A stretch of 64,000 nt of DNA, taken from the NCBI GenBank assembly GCA_963781785.1, contig CAWAHD010000002.1, positions 4,960,001 to 5,024,000 of the forward strand. The letters run 5' to 3'. The notes below the pieces were generated by a model, which saw nothing but the letters and a program-made list of their open reading frames with translations, searched no databases and was not told where the DNA came from. The first letter of the stretch is position 1. Each line of letters begins with the position of its first letter. Position numbers and translations under genes: made by a program. Below are positions 1 to 10,018 of the stretch, one piece after another. Origin of the DNA: CAWAHD01 sp963781785 (GTDB lineage: Bacteria > Planctomycetota > Planctomycetia > Isosphaerales > Isosphaeraceae).

Positions 1-4
1 GTCT

Positions 5-26
5 CTGCCGCAGCCCACTGCGGCAG
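5..26. repeat. GC-rich inverted repeat, possible terminator
   Basis: Perfect 8-bp arms (CTGCCGCA and TGCGGCAG) enclose a 6-nt loop just upstream of the ApbE gene. It may be the end of a transcript entering from the left. There is no T-tract, so the terminator role is only a guess. Confidence 0.35.
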
Positions 27-77
27 TCTCTCTGCTTCCGCGACACGATCCTGCCCCAGGCACAGTCGAGTCTTCAC

Positions 78-1166
78 GTGAAACAGCCCCGTGTCCGTGT
101 CAATCGCCGCGAACTCCTGCGTCTGCGCGGGCGCACGGATGATCATTGGCCAGAGCGCGGTCCTGCGGATTTTGCTCACGGCCATGCGGACATCGTGCGT
201 GCGGTTCGTCCGGCGATGGGGTCTTATTTCGAGGTCCAACTGCCTGCTGAGCTGCCGCGCGCCGTCGACCTGTCCTGCCGTGCACTCGACCTGATCGAAG
301 AGCTCGAGGCCCAGTTGACGGTCTATCACGACGACTCGGAGGTTAGCCGGCTGAATGCGACGGCCCATCGGGGGCCGGTGGCTGTCGAGCGCCAGCTTTT
401 TGGGCTCTTGGAAACGGCGGTTGGCCTGAGCCAGGAAACCGGTGGTGCCTACGACGTGACCTCGGGGGCCCTTTCCGAGGCCTGGGGTTTCGTCAAGGGG
501 CCGAAGCGAGTCCCCGACGAAGCGATGCTCGCGGAGGCTCGAGCTTGCACCGGCTGGCAGCATCTCAAGCTTGATCGTGAATCTCGGTCGGTCGCCTTCG
601 ATCGAGCGGGAATCCGGATCAACTTGGGGAGCATCGGCAAAGGCTACGCGATCGACCGCGTGATCGGACGACTTCGCGATTTCTGGCTGCCCGTTTCGGC
701 CCTCGTGCATGGGGGGCGGTCCAGTCTCTATGCCCTGGGCTCGCCGCCGGGCCAGTTTGCCGCGCGGTGGGAGATCGCTGTGCGCAACCCGTTCGAGCCG
801 GAATCGCCTCTGGGAGTGCTCCGGCTGCGAAACCGGGGGCTGGGAACCTCCGGCACGTCGTTCCAGCAGTTTGTCGTCAATGGGAAAGTCTACGGCCACA
901 TCATCGACCCACGGTCCGGCGAGCCGGCGCTGGGGCCGGCCAGCGTGACCGTACTGGCGCCCACCGCCGCCATGGCCGACGCCCTCTCCACGGCGTTCTA
1001 CCTGCTGGGACCTGACGCGGCCGCGGTGTACGCGGCCGGTCATCCCGAGATCGGCGTCGTGATCGTGGAAGATGGACCATCCCCGACGTCCCCCCGGGTG
1101 CTCGTCTTCGGCCTCACCGAGGATGATTTCACCCCTGCCTCGTCATTGGGTAAGATGACTGTCTGA
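78..1166 (+). CDS. apbE: FAD:protein FMN transferase (ApbE family)
   Basis: ApbE enzymes transfer FMN from FAD onto a Thr/Ser of target flavoproteins, usually on the outer face of the cytoplasmic membrane. The 362-residue product has the family landmarks in order: MGSYFEV near residue 47, the DDSEVSRLN segment, GAYDVTSGAL, NLGSIGKGYAIDR, the HGG turn, GTSGTSFQQF with HIIDPRSGEP, and a C-terminal metal-site helix ADALSTAFYLLG. Length is normal for the family. The GTG start is the first in-frame start after a GC-rich hairpin. No lipoprotein or Tat signal is visible. The product may act with the DoxX-like and Gfo/Idh/MocA genes that follow on the same strand. Confidence 0.9.
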   Translation: MKQPRVRVNRRELLRLRGRTDDHWPERGPADFAHGHADIVRAVRPAMGSYFEVQLPAELPRAVDLSCRALDLIEELEAQLTVYHDDSEVSRLNATAHRGPVAVERQLFGLLETAVGLSQETGGAYDVTSGALSEAWGFVKGPKRVPDEAMLAEARACTGWQHLKLDRESRSVAFDRAGIRINLGSIGKGYAIDRVIGRLRDFWLPVSALVHGGRSSLYALGSPPGQFAARWEIAVRNPFEPESPLGVLRLRNRGLGTSGTSFQQFVVNGKVYGHIIDPRSGEPALGPASVTVLAPTAAMADALSTAFYLLGPDAAAVYAAGHPEIGVVIVEDGPSPTSPRVLVFGLTEDDFTPASSLGKMTV

Positions 1167-1202
1167 TTCTTTGGTCTCCGTTTCGTCAAGGCGTGGAAGC
1201 GT

Positions 1203-2156
1203 ATGTCGCGATATTATCCCGGATTTCTCGGAGCATTCTTCATTGTGTTGCTCCGGATTGCGATCGGCTGGCACTTCTTCTACGAGGGATTGGAGAAGGT
1301 CCAGTCGACCGTCGAGGGAAAAGCACCGTTCTCGGCCGAGATGTACGTGCGCAATGCGACCGGTCCGTTTGCGCCATTCTTCCGGGGGATGGTTCCCGAC
1401 GTCGATGACCTCGCGCTCCTGGAACCCGAGAAGCTGAAAGCGAGCTGGCAGCACGACGTCGAGCAGGTGATCGACCACTATCAATTCAATCAGGACCAGA
1501 AAGCCCAGGCCCAGAAGATTCTCGGCGAGAACGTTCAATGGGCTGAGTACTGGTTTCAGGATCCGGAGGTCAGTCAGAAGCGGCAGAAGTATGAGCACGA
1601 CCTGTGCAGCATCGAAGCGACCGAGCGCAACCGCGAGGCGCTTTCGTACGAGAAGGAACGGGCCTGGGAGGCACGCCGCGGCCTGGACGCCGATCGCCGC
1701 GCGCTGATCTCGCCCTTACTCGACCGGGCCAAGGTGATGCTCGACTCGATTTTGAAGCTCGTCCCACCCGACCAGATCAAGTCTTCCGGAGCTCCCGCCG
1801 CCGAGTGGACGAGCCTGGATCTGGTCAATAACCTGACGATGTTCGGCTTGATCGCGATTGGATTTTGCTTGATGGCGGGTTTTCTGACCCCGTTTGCGGC
1901 GGTCTCCGCCGCGGCCTTCCTCACCATGATTTATCTGTCGATGCCCCCGTGGCCCGGGCTGCCGCCCAACCCGAGGGCCGAAGGGCATTACTTGTTTGTC
2001 AGCAAGAACCTGATCGAGCTGATCGCCTGCCTGGTGATCGCGACGACCTCCAGCGGCCACTGGATCGGTCTGGACGCCCTCTTCTTCGGGGCAAGGCGGC
2101 GCCGCCGCCTGGCGGCGCGTGCCGCTCGGGTAGCGGCAACAGCAAGCCCTTCGTGA
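1203..2156 (+). CDS. DoxX-like integral membrane protein
   Basis: The 317-residue protein begins with a hydrophobic helix (RIAIGWHFFYEGLEKV) typical of DoxX-type proteins. A long charged, probably periplasmic segment follows (about residues 40-200, rich in E/K/R and partly coiled). Three to four further helices come between about residues 205 and 300, and the tail is Arg-rich. DoxX-family members are small membrane proteins linked to quinone or redox functions. The charged insert makes this one longer than classical DoxX and is common in planctomycetes. It lies 37 bp after apbE and about 90 bp before the Gfo/Idh/MocA gene, so the three may form one operon. Confidence 0.7.
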   Translation: MSRYYPGFLGAFFIVLLRIAIGWHFFYEGLEKVQSTVEGKAPFSAEMYVRNATGPFAPFFRGMVPDVDDLALLEPEKLKASWQHDVEQVIDHYQFNQDQKAQAQKILGENVQWAEYWFQDPEVSQKRQKYEHDLCSIEATERNREALSYEKERAWEARRGLDADRRALISPLLDRAKVMLDSILKLVPPDQIKSSGAPAAEWTSLDLVNNLTMFGLIAIGFCLMAGFLTPFAAVSAAAFLTMIYLSMPPWPGLPPNPRAEGHYLFVSKNLIELIACLVIATTSSGHWIGLDALFFGARRRRRLAARAARVAATASPS

Positions 2157-2248
2157 CGATCCCGACCGGCCGCGGCTTCCCGTACCGATGTCATGAACGA
2201 GTTTTTCCTGAATGCCACAACCCGTTTTTTAACTCCAAGGAGCGACGG

Positions 2249-3806
2249 ATGACCAATTTGACACCGGAACAGCGCGTGCTCGGTCGTGAGAACGCCAACG
2301 CCGCTCTCGGGGTTTCCCGGCGCGACATGCTGAAAGCGGCCGCGGCCGTACCGGCCCTCGGGGCCTTTTACTTCGGCTACAAGGGGATGGAAGGCCAGTC
2401 GCCCGTGCCGCGCCGCCATCATCGGCACCGGCGACGAAGGCTGCCAGGCGATGATCCGGTCGCACAACCGTGCTTATCTTGATTTCATCGGCTTCTGCGA
2501 CATCCGTCCGTCCCAGCAAGCTCGGGCAGTCAAGGAGTTTTCCAACCACAAAGACTACACACCGGCGGACGTCAAGAAGATCAAGCGGTACGACACCAAG
2601 GAAGAGATGTACGCCGACCCGAATGTCGAGATGATAGTGATCGCGCTGCCGCTCTGGCTACACGCGCCGGTGGCGATCGAGGCAATGAAGGCCAAGAAGC
2701 ACGTGTTCACCGAGAAACTGATGGCACACTCGGTCGCCGAGTGCAAGGACATGTGCCGCGTCTCCCGGGAGACCAATCGCCTGCTGGCGGTTGGCCATCA
2801 GCGGCATTACTCGGTCCTCTACGACAACGCCAACTACCTGGTCCGGAACGGCGTCCTGGGCGAAATTCGCCATATCCGCGCTCTGTGGCACCGCAACAAT
2901 GCCACGCCGCTTTTGGCCAAGGACAAGGACGGCAAGCCGATCTTCGATGCCAAGACGGGGCTGGCCGAGATCGCCCATGACGATCACGGCAAGCCGCTCT
3001 ATCGCGATAGCTGGAAGCGCCAGTACCCCGAGCTGGACAAGAATATTGATTATTCGAAATATAACTACAAGAGTCTTGACGAATTAATCAACTGGCGGCT
3101 GTATAACCGCACCGGTGCCGGCTTGATGGCCGAGCTGGGCAGCCACCAGCTCGATGCGTGCTCGATCTTCCTGGGCAAGAGGCATCCACTAGCGGTCACC
3201 GGCATCGGCGGCACGTTCTTCTACACCGATGGCCGCGAAGTCGACGATCACGTGTTCACGCTGTTCGAGTTTCCCGGCAAGGAGAAGAACGAACGGATCG
3301 TGGTCACGTATTCTTCGATCAACACCAACTCGTTTGATGGTTATGGCGAGATGGTGATGGGGTCGAAGGGGACGATGATCGTCAGCCAGGAGAAGGAAGT
3401 GTTGCTGTACAAGGAAGCCGGCAGCGCCAGCCTTTCCCGGGCGACGAGCGTGACGATTGAACAGCACGGCAAGACGCCCGTTCTGGAGACCAGCCCGAGC
3501 ACGGCGGGCCCGAGTGCAGCGTCGGCCCTGGGGAGCCTGGCGACGGCCGAGCCGTCGCGCGGCTATCGCGAAGAGCTCGAGCACTTTGCGTACTGCGTCC
3601 GCCACGGGAACAAGTCAAACTATCACGCCGACACCGACCACCAGCCGCGTTGCCGGGGCGAGGTCGCCCTGGCTGACGCGGTGATCGCACTCACGAGCAA
3701 CATCGCCATGAGGGAGAACCGCCGGATCGAGTTCGACCCCGACTGGTTTGAATACACGAGCAGCAAGACACCTGATGGCTCGCCGGCCATCGCGAAACAC
3801 GCCTGA
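2249..3806 (+). CDS. Gfo/Idh/MocA family oxidoreductase, Tat-type signal, one frameshift
   Basis: Predicted NAD(P)-dependent sugar or cyclitol oxidoreductase, probably exported by the Tat path. The start at 2249 follows an AAGGAG ribosome-binding site. The N-terminus has SRRDMLKAAAAVPALGAF, a Tat-like signal. The Rossmann motif IIGTGDEG is encoded in the next frame, so about one extra base lies near 2405-2412. The rest reads on continuously and contains the EKLMAHS segment (family EKP-like motif), a GHQRHYS stretch, and ELGSHQLDACS matching the usual catalytic-site helix. Without the correction the intact reading would start at 2451 and lack the dinucleotide loop. I treat it as one gene with a sequencing-type or real frameshift. 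Confidence 0.82.
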
Positions 3807-3885
3807 CGACGTCCAGACGGAAGCACCTGCGAAGCACACCTGAACGGGAGGGTTCCGGGGATGCGCCACCGCAGTCGACTGCGCA

Positions 3886-6173
3886 GTGATATCAACTCGC
3901 CGCCAGGTAACGGCGCTCTTGCTCGTTGCCATGCTGCTCTTTGGAGGAGCGGGCTCGGCGCATTCTTTTCCCCCCCTTGCGAAGGGGGGGCTAGGTGGGG
4001 TGGTCCCCGCGCGACCCGTGAGCGAGGTCCCGCACGGGCTTTCTTCATCCTTCATCCTTCATCCTTCATCCTTTCGAGTGGGGGCACCGCCCCCCCTCGA
4101 CGCCCCCCTGCCCGCGATCGCGCCCAAGGAGCTGGCCGCCCGGATTCGAGCCGCCTGGGCCCCCTACGACAAGGGCCTGCTCGAAATCACGTTCGACACA
4201 ACGGCGAACACGAACTGGCGATTCATGATGAACCAGGGAACCGCGGCCGAGCAGCAGCCGATCATCGTGCAGTATCCCGGCCGAGCGAGGTTTCAGGGCG
4301 CCGGGCGGCTCTGGCGAGTCGACTATGACTCGAAGATGCCCACGTCGATGTCGAAGGAACTCAGTGCGTATGCCTTTCGCGCGGGCTTCGACGGCGAGCA
4401 GCTCTACGGCTGGGATATGATGCGCAACGTCACCGTGCTCGGCGAGTCAACAGGAGGTGCCGAAAACTGGAAGCCGCGAAATCAGTTCTGGGACCAGGGC
4501 GAATCGTTCGCCGATGCCCTGGAAACACCCCCCGACAACGACCACACGCTCACGATCGGCCAAAAAACGGTCGATGGTACGCGCTGTTACGTGGTCGAGC
4601 GGACCTATTCGAAACCGGGTACGCGAACCGAAGAAGTCGTCTCACCGCGGCAGGGCTACCTGGTTTTGCGCACGACCTGGTTCCGCAGGGGCAAGCCGTA
4701 TCACATCCGCACTCTCCGTGACGTCCATCAGGTGACGCCGGGGATCTGGGCACCGGGGCGGATGGTCCTGGAGAGCCGGAGCGTGCATGACGACGGTGCC
4801 GAACAGCTCGACCGCAAAATGGAGTCACGCGTCCTTCGCTACGAGCCGGAAAAGACGTTTGCAGACGATACCTTCGCCTTCGTGCCGCCATACGGTGTGG
4901 ACGTGACCGACCGCCGGCTGGGATACTCTTATCACAACGATCCCTGGTGGCCCGAAGCCGGCGCACTGTTCGCGGGCGGTTTGACTGGCCGAAATCCGAT
5001 CTGTCTCCCCTCGGCCACCTGGGCTCGCCGGGCGGGTTCGCCGGGCGGGTTGCCGCGCCGATTTCTGCCGCGGCCTGGATCAACTCGAAACCGCTGGAAA
5101 TCGCCAAACTCAAGGGCAAGGTCGTGCTCCTGGAGTTCTGGGGTACCTGGTGCCCCCCCTGCCGCGAGACAATCCCGGCGATGAGGACGCTCTACGAAAC
5201 GTATCACCCCGTGGGCCTCGAGATCATTTCGATTCACACGCCGACCGAGGATGTCAACGCCGTCCGGCGGTTCGCGCGCGAATATCGGATGGATTATCCC
5301 ATCGCTATTGATTCACCCGGCAAGGAAATGGGGGTCACGAGCCAGGCATTCGGAGTGACCGGCTACCCGTGTGCCTTGCTTGTCGACCACGAGGGCGCAG
5401 TGCGCACGGTTGGCGAGTCGAAGTTCGGCGGCGGCCGGCTGGTCCAGACACTCGTACGGCTCCTCGAAAAAGCCGGGGCCAAGGACGTGCGGAGAATCTC
5501 GCTCGATCTTCCCCGGATCTCGGAGGAAATGGGTACCACGGTCGACGAGGCGCTGCCGAAGTGGATTGATGGCGCACCGGCAAAAAGCATGATCCGGGGT
5601 CGAATCGCGGACGGCCAGGGCCGGCCGATCGCGGGAGCGAAGGTCACGGGAAAACTCAAGTTGACTCTTTTGATCTACGCATCTCCGGGTGGTTATCAGG
5701 TCTTTAATCATCGTCGCCACTTCGATGCCGCCGCCCTGGACGATGGCCGCTTTGCGATGAAAGGCTTGACCAAGGGGATGTACACGCTCAAGGTCGAGGC
5801 CCCGGGCCGGGCGTGGCTGGAGCGCAACGTTGCGATCGGCCCCGACATGCGTCCGCAGGAAGTTGAGATCACACTCGACCAGGGCGATGCGATCTCCGGC
5901 TTCGTGCACGACCCGGCCGGCCGGCCGATCGCCGGCGCGAACGTGGATCCCACGAAATGGCATCACCTCAATGCGATTGGCGGGGAACTCACCACCACGC
6001 CCTCCGGAACACATGCGGTCAAGACCGGCGCCGACGGGAGGTTCCGGCTTCTTTCGTTGCGGAATGGACGATTCACATTGGAAGTGACAGCCCCGGGCTT
6101 CGCGTCACGTGTGATCGAGACGGTGGCGGCCGGCAGTCAGGGTGTGGAGGTCACACTCGATCGGCCCAAATAA
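3886..6173 (+). CDS. Secreted LolA-like/TlpA thioredoxin/carboxypeptidase-regulatory protein, one frameshift
   Basis: A GTG start gives a signal peptide (TALLLVAMLLFGGAGSAHS). An outer-membrane-lipoprotein-like beta domain follows (about 4100-4930). A TlpA/ResA-type thioredoxin domain then carries the redox motif WCPPC near 5150 and a cis-proline region at GVTGYPCALLVD. Two carboxypeptidase-regulatory-like beta domains close the protein (about 5590-6160). The first and second parts lie in different frames, and continuity is lost around 4960-4985. Domain order and the absence of a second start signal argue for one gene. The predicted role is periplasmic thiol-disulfide exchange or reduction of an exported substrate. 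A repetitive insert sits directly after the signal peptide. Confidence 0.72.
3970..4070. repeat. Hairpin plus CTTCATC heptamer repeats inside a coding sequence
   Basis: At 3970-3990 a perfect 9-bp hairpin (CCCCCCCTT, loop GCG, AAGGGGGGG) is followed at 4043-4070 by four exact tandem copies of the heptamer CTTCATC. The stretch is translated in frame as FPPLAKGGLGG and SSFILHPSSF. To my knowledge such peptides mark dispersed repeats in planctomycete and cyanobacterial genomes. It separates the signal peptide from the mature domain of the thioredoxin protein and keeps the frame open. Confidence 0.7.
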
Positions 6174-6231
6174 CGAGTTTGAGCCGGGCGATGAGTCGCC
6201 CAGAGTCATGATTGGGCAGCAGATCAGGATC

Positions 6232-7605
6232 TCAGGCGCCGTCGCTCGCATCTCCTGCTTGCTGCGAAGACTCCTCTGACGGGCTGGCGACGCTCTCCGG
6301 CGCGACGGGCTCGACGCGAATCTTGCGGATCCTTGTCGGGTCGGCGCGGAGGACGGTGAAGAGGTGGCCGTTGGCCGTGACGCTGTCGCCCGGCTTGGCC
6401 AGCCGGCCCAGCAGGTCGAGCACCAGCCCGCCGGCCGTCTCGGCATCGGTTTCGGGAATCTCCAAACCGATGGTTTCGGCGAGGACGTCGAGCGGACAGG
6501 TCGCCTCGACCTCGTAGATGGCTTGGCCCAGAGGGGTGATCGGCGGCGTCTCGCGATCAAACTCGTCCTGGATCGGGCCAACCAGCTCTTCCAGGACGTT
6601 TTCCAGGGTCACCATGCCGACCACGCTGCCGTATTCGTCCAGCAGCATCGCCAGGTGGACGCGATTGCGCTGGAATTCGAGCAGGAGCTGGTCGAGCCGC
6701 AAGGTCACGGGAAGAAACGGAATCTTGCGGGCGAGCTGCCGCAGGTCGGCCCGGCCGTTCTGGTACGCACCGGCGCGGAAGACGTCTTTGACATGGATCA
6801 TGCCGACCACAGTGGACAGGTCGTCTTCGCAGAGGGGGAAGCGCGTGTGGCCTGCCTGGCGGGCCAGGCGTAGGTTTTCCTCGAACGGCCGGGCAAGGCT
6901 CAAGTAAACGATATCCGGCCGGGGAATCATCACGCGCCGGGCTGATTTCTCCTCGAGGTTGAGCACGTTTTCGATCATCATCCGTTCGTTGCGCGAGAGG
7001 TGGCCGCCGGCCACGCTTTCGGCCACGATCAGCCTGAGCTCTTCTTCGCTATGGGCCAGCTCGGCCGGGTTCGTGTGACCCAGGCCCAGCGCCCAGAGGG
7101 TCAGGTTGCTCGCCTTATTCAGCACCCAGATCACCGGCGAAAAGACATAGGATAGAATCACCAAGGGCGGTGCCGTCAGGAGCACGACCACTCGGGGATG
7201 CCGGATTGCCAGGTTCTTGGGGGCTTGCTCTCCCAGGGCCATGTGCAAGAAGGTCACCAGCGTCAATGCGGTCAGGGTCACGGTCGAGATCGAGATGCCG
7301 GCCAGGGCGAGCGGGGTCGCCGGGATCCTGACAAATTCCAGGGCCTGAGCCACCATCGGCTCAACCCAGTTCTGCATGGCCCGGCCCAAGGCGAGGCTGG
7401 CAACCGTGATTCCGATCTGGGAAGCCGACAAGTAGAAGTCGAGACGGTCCAACGCTTTACTGGTGAGCTTGGCTGCCCAGTTGCCTTGCTCGGCAAGCTC
7501 GTCAATCTGGGTCGTCCGAACCTTGACCAAGGCAAACTCGACCGACACGAAGAAGCCGTTGATCAGAATCAGACCCGCAATCAGCAGGATCTCGATATAG
7601 CCCAT
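6232..7605 (-). CDS. Hemolysin-type (CNNM/CorC-like) membrane protein with CBS domains
   Basis: The 457-residue protein has an N-terminal DUF21 (CNNM) transmembrane domain of about four helices (residues 1-190). A pair of CBS domains follows (about 205-330, with TRFPLCEDD and GMVTLENVLEELVGPI). A CorC/HlyC-type C-terminal domain ends it (about 340-430). CNNM/CorC proteins are linked to Mg2+ or Co2+ handling; the hemolysin name is historical. The gene is intact, convergent with the thioredoxin gene, and starts with ATG at 7605. The last 30 residues are acidic and Ser-rich. Confidence 0.9.
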   Translation of the reverse strand: MGYIEILLIAGLILINGFFVSVEFALVKVRTTQIDELAEQGNWAAKLTSKALDRLDFYLSASQIGITVASLALGRAMQNWVEPMVAQALEFVRIPATPLALAGISISTVTLTALTLVTFLHMALGEQAPKNLAIRHPRVVVLLTAPPLVILSYVFSPVIWVLNKASNLTLWALGLGHTNPAELAHSEEELRLIVAESVAGGHLSRNERMMIENVLNLEEKSARRVMIPRPDIVYLSLARPFEENLRLARQAGHTRFPLCEDDLSTVVGMIHVKDVFRAGAYQNGRADLRQLARKIPFLPVTLRLDQLLLEFQRNRVHLAMLLDEYGSVVGMVTLENVLEELVGPIQDEFDRETPPITPLGQAIYEVEATCPLDVLAETIGLEIPETDAETAGGLVLDLLGRLAKPGDSVTANGHLFTVLRADPTRIRKIRVEPVAPESVASPSEESSQQAGDASDGA

Positions 7606-7962
7606 CAGTGGCGAATTCCGTACAGACGCGCGTCGTTCGAGGCCAAGCCGGTATTGATCACAACGTTGCCCGACGAGCGCCGGTGCGTCCTTAACAAGCG
7701 GCCGGTGGCAGTCCAGGGCCAGGAGACGCTCATTTTAACCGAAAGTCACCACGTTGACACTCCCGAAATCGGCTCGTCGGGAAATCCCGCGGTCGTGCGA
7801 GCCGGACCGACCAACGATGCGAAACATCCCCGCAGACCGGCTTGACAGCCCGGCGATCGAACTTTACGATATAAAGCAGCTCGTGACAAACGCAGTGAAA
7901 AGTGCCGCGAACGGGCAAGACCGTCGATCTCCGACCGCGGGAAATACGAAAGGTGAAGAGGG
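7606..7962. other. Intergenic region between divergent genes
   Basis: This 357-bp stretch between the minus-strand hemolysin-type gene and the plus-strand membrane/regulator pair should hold both promoters. I see no RNA gene, no convincing sigma-70 pair and no coding reading with family features. Confidence 0.4.
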
Positions 7963-8566
7963 ATGGAGCTGCGTGAGGCTTTGACCCAGATCACCGAGAT
8001 CCGCCATCAGTTGGCGCAGGACCGAGGTGTTTCGCGGTTACCGGGCGATGCCGGTGGCGTTTTCGGGGCTTGTGGCGCTCTTTGCCGCGCTGGTTCAGGC
8101 TGTGACGATCGCCGACCCGGTTCTCCAGATCGTACCCTACTTGATGCTGTGGATCGGTGCGGCCGCGGTCAGCGGGCTGGCGGCGGGACTGGAAATGATG
8201 ATCCGGGCGCGGAATTCCGCGTCGCCGTTAACTCGCGAGCTAACCTGGCTGGCTCTCGAGCAATTCTGCCCGTCACTCGTGGCCGGCGCTCTGGTCACGG
8301 TCGTGTTGTTCCGAGCTGTGCCGGAGGGCCTCTGGATGCTGCCGGGCATCTGGCAGATCCTGTACAGCCTGGGGATTTTCGCATCCTGCAGGCTGCTGCC
8401 GAAGCCGACGTTCTGGGTGGCTGTATTCTATCTCGGGACCGGTCTGGCTGTCCTCGCGCAAGGAGACGCGGCGCTCGGCCCCTGGTCGATGGGTCTGCCG
8501 TTCGCCGTCGGTCAGCTTTTCGCTGCTGCCGTGCTCTACAGCACCCTGGAGCGCGATCATGCCTGA
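7963..8566 (+). CDS. Multi-spanning membrane protein, regulator partner, one frameshift
   Basis: The first part (MELREALTQITEIRHQLAQ) is a short amphipathic N-terminus preceded by a GAAGAGGG ribosome-binding site. The second part begins FRGYRAMPVAFSGL and holds about five hydrophobic helices. They are in different frames and join near 8020-8027, where an extra G would explain the shift. The last 8 bases overlap the start of a winged-helix regulator, so the two genes are translationally coupled, and the membrane protein may sense or modulate that regulator. No enzymatic motif is visible. A shorter reading starting at GTG 8027 is the alternative. Confidence 0.65.
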
Positions 8567-8966
8567 GCCCAAAACGACACCCAAATCCGACGAATCCACG
8601 GGGCGGTTCGCTTACGACGGACTGGAGCGCGTTTTCCACGAAAAAGCCCGGCTGGGGATCATGACTTCTCTGATCTCGCAGCCGCGCGGCGTGGTCTTCG
8701 CCGACCTCAAAGAATTGTGCCACCTCACCGATGGAAACCTGAGCCGGCACCTTCAGGTCCTGCACGAGGCCGGGCTCGTCGAAATCTGGAAGGGATACCA
8801 CAAGAGACGCCCCCAAACCCTCTGCCGCTTGACTGATGAAGGCCGCAGGAGGTTCTCCGAATACATCAATGTCCTGGAAACCGTCGTTCAAGATGCCTTG
8901 AAGGCCGCCCGGGACGTTCCCTCGACGCCCGGAATCAACCTCTCCGAAGGTTGGTCCCCCGCCTGA
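8559..8966 (+). CDS. Winged-helix transcriptional regulator
   Basis: The 135-residue protein carries a winged helix close to the HTH_34/ArsR-MarR-like fold. It has the helices RLGIMTSLISQPRG and FADLKELCHLT, the recognition helix GNLSRHLQVLHEAGLVE, then a wing (YHKRRPQTLCRLTDEGRRRF). The C-terminal helix probably mediates dimerisation. It overlaps the upstream membrane protein gene by 8 bp (ATGCCTGA). The effector and operator are unknown. Confidence 0.85.
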   Translation: MPEPKTTPKSDESTGRFAYDGLERVFHEKARLGIMTSLISQPRGVVFADLKELCHLTDGNLSRHLQVLHEAGLVEIWKGYHKRRPQTLCRLTDEGRRRFSEYINVLETVVQDALKAARDVPSTPGINLSEGWSPA

Positions 8967-9088
8967 CCGCGAGCGTCCTTGATTGGCTGCTTGCTTTTTT
9001 TTCGGATATTTGCTTTGCATTACCAAGTCACGGTCGAATTCTGCCGGGTGCGTGATGGAGAGAGGGAAGGCTCTGGAGAGGGTGGGAC

Positions 9089-10018
9089 ATGCGAGTGATT
9101 CGAGCGGACGTGTTGGGGATGTGCTTCGGAGTGCGCGACTCGCTTGAGCGGATCGACGAGATTGCCGAGCCGGGGTCCGTGACGATTCACGGGGAGCTGG
9201 TTCACAACGAGATCGTGCAAGGGGAGCTTGCGGCCCGAGGATTCGCAATTCTGGATGAGAACGCGAGGAAGAACGCGTTGCCCGAGACCAAGGTGGTGCT
9301 GATCACGGCCCACGGGATCAGCGACCGCGAGCGAGCGCGGCTGGTATCGGGCGGCAAGCAATTGATCGACACAACGTGCCCGCTGGTGCGCCGAGTGCAC
9401 GAGGCGGCCTGCCGGCTCCGGGACGAAGGATACCATGTGCTCGTGATTGGCCGGCGCGGACATGTCGAAGTCGACGGCATCACCGAAGACCTCGAGCGCT
9501 TTGACGTGATCGAGTCGGAGGATGACGTGAGGCACTATCCGTGCACTCGGTTGGGGATCGTCTGCCAGAGCACGGCCACCGAACGAAGGGTCGATTCGAT
9601 CCGTGCGGCAGTGGCCCGGCTCAATCCCGACGCCCAGATCACCTTCGTTGACACGGTCTGCCTCCCGACGAAGGACCACCAGCGAGCACTGGAGCGGATG
9701 CTCGATCGAGTCGAGGCCGTCGTCGTGGTCGGCGGCAATCGCTCGAACAATACGCGGGAACTCGTGATGCGATGCCGGGAGCGGAACAAGCCGGTGCTCC
9801 ACGTTCAAACCGCGGACGACCTCGAGCCCGCCTGGTTCAAGCCATTCGCGACGGTCGGCCTGACGGCCGGAACCTCGACCCTCTCCGAGACGATCGACGA
9901 CGTTCATCGGGCGCTGGTCTGGATCGGAGCGGGCGCTGCCGATTCGGATCGCGACGAGCAACTGCCAGCGCGGAGTCGAGAACTCGCGGGCCATCTCGAT
10001 GGAGGGCCGATGCCATGA
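9089..10018 (+). CDS. ispH: 4-hydroxy-3-methylbut-2-enyl diphosphate reductase
   Basis: IspH (LytB) performs the last step of the non-mevalonate isoprenoid pathway, converting HMBPP to IPP and DMAPP with a [4Fe-4S] cluster. The three cluster cysteines are visible: Cys12 (GMCFGV), Cys97 (TCPLV) and Cys191 (DTVCLPTKD). Substrate-binding elements HGELVHNEIV, RGHVEVDG, GGNRSNNTREL and GLTAGTS are in their usual order. The 309-residue length is normal. Its stop overlaps the next start by 4 bases (ATGA at 10015). Confidence 0.96.
   Translation: MRVIRADVLGMCFGVRDSLERIDEIAEPGSVTIHGELVHNEIVQGELAARGFAILDENARKNALPETKVVLITAHGISDRERARLVSGGKQLIDTTCPLVRRVHEAACRLRDEGYHVLVIGRRGHVEVDGITEDLERFDVIESEDDVRHYPCTRLGIVCQSTATERRVDSIRAAVARLNPDAQITFVDTVCLPTKDHQRALERMLDRVEAVVVVGGNRSNNTRELVMRCRERNKPVLHVQTADDLEPAWFKPFATVGLTAGTSTLSETIDDVHRALVWIGAGAADSDRDEQLPARSRELAGHLDGGPMP

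Noticed and set aside
2400..2455. Programmed frameshift in the Gfo/Idh/MocA gene
   Set aside because: No slippery heptamer or downstream stem is visible, and similar shifts occur in many unrelated genes here.
4043..4070. CRISPR-like tandem repeat
   Set aside because: Seven-base units without spacers; no cas genes. No CRISPR array was seen anywhere in the window.
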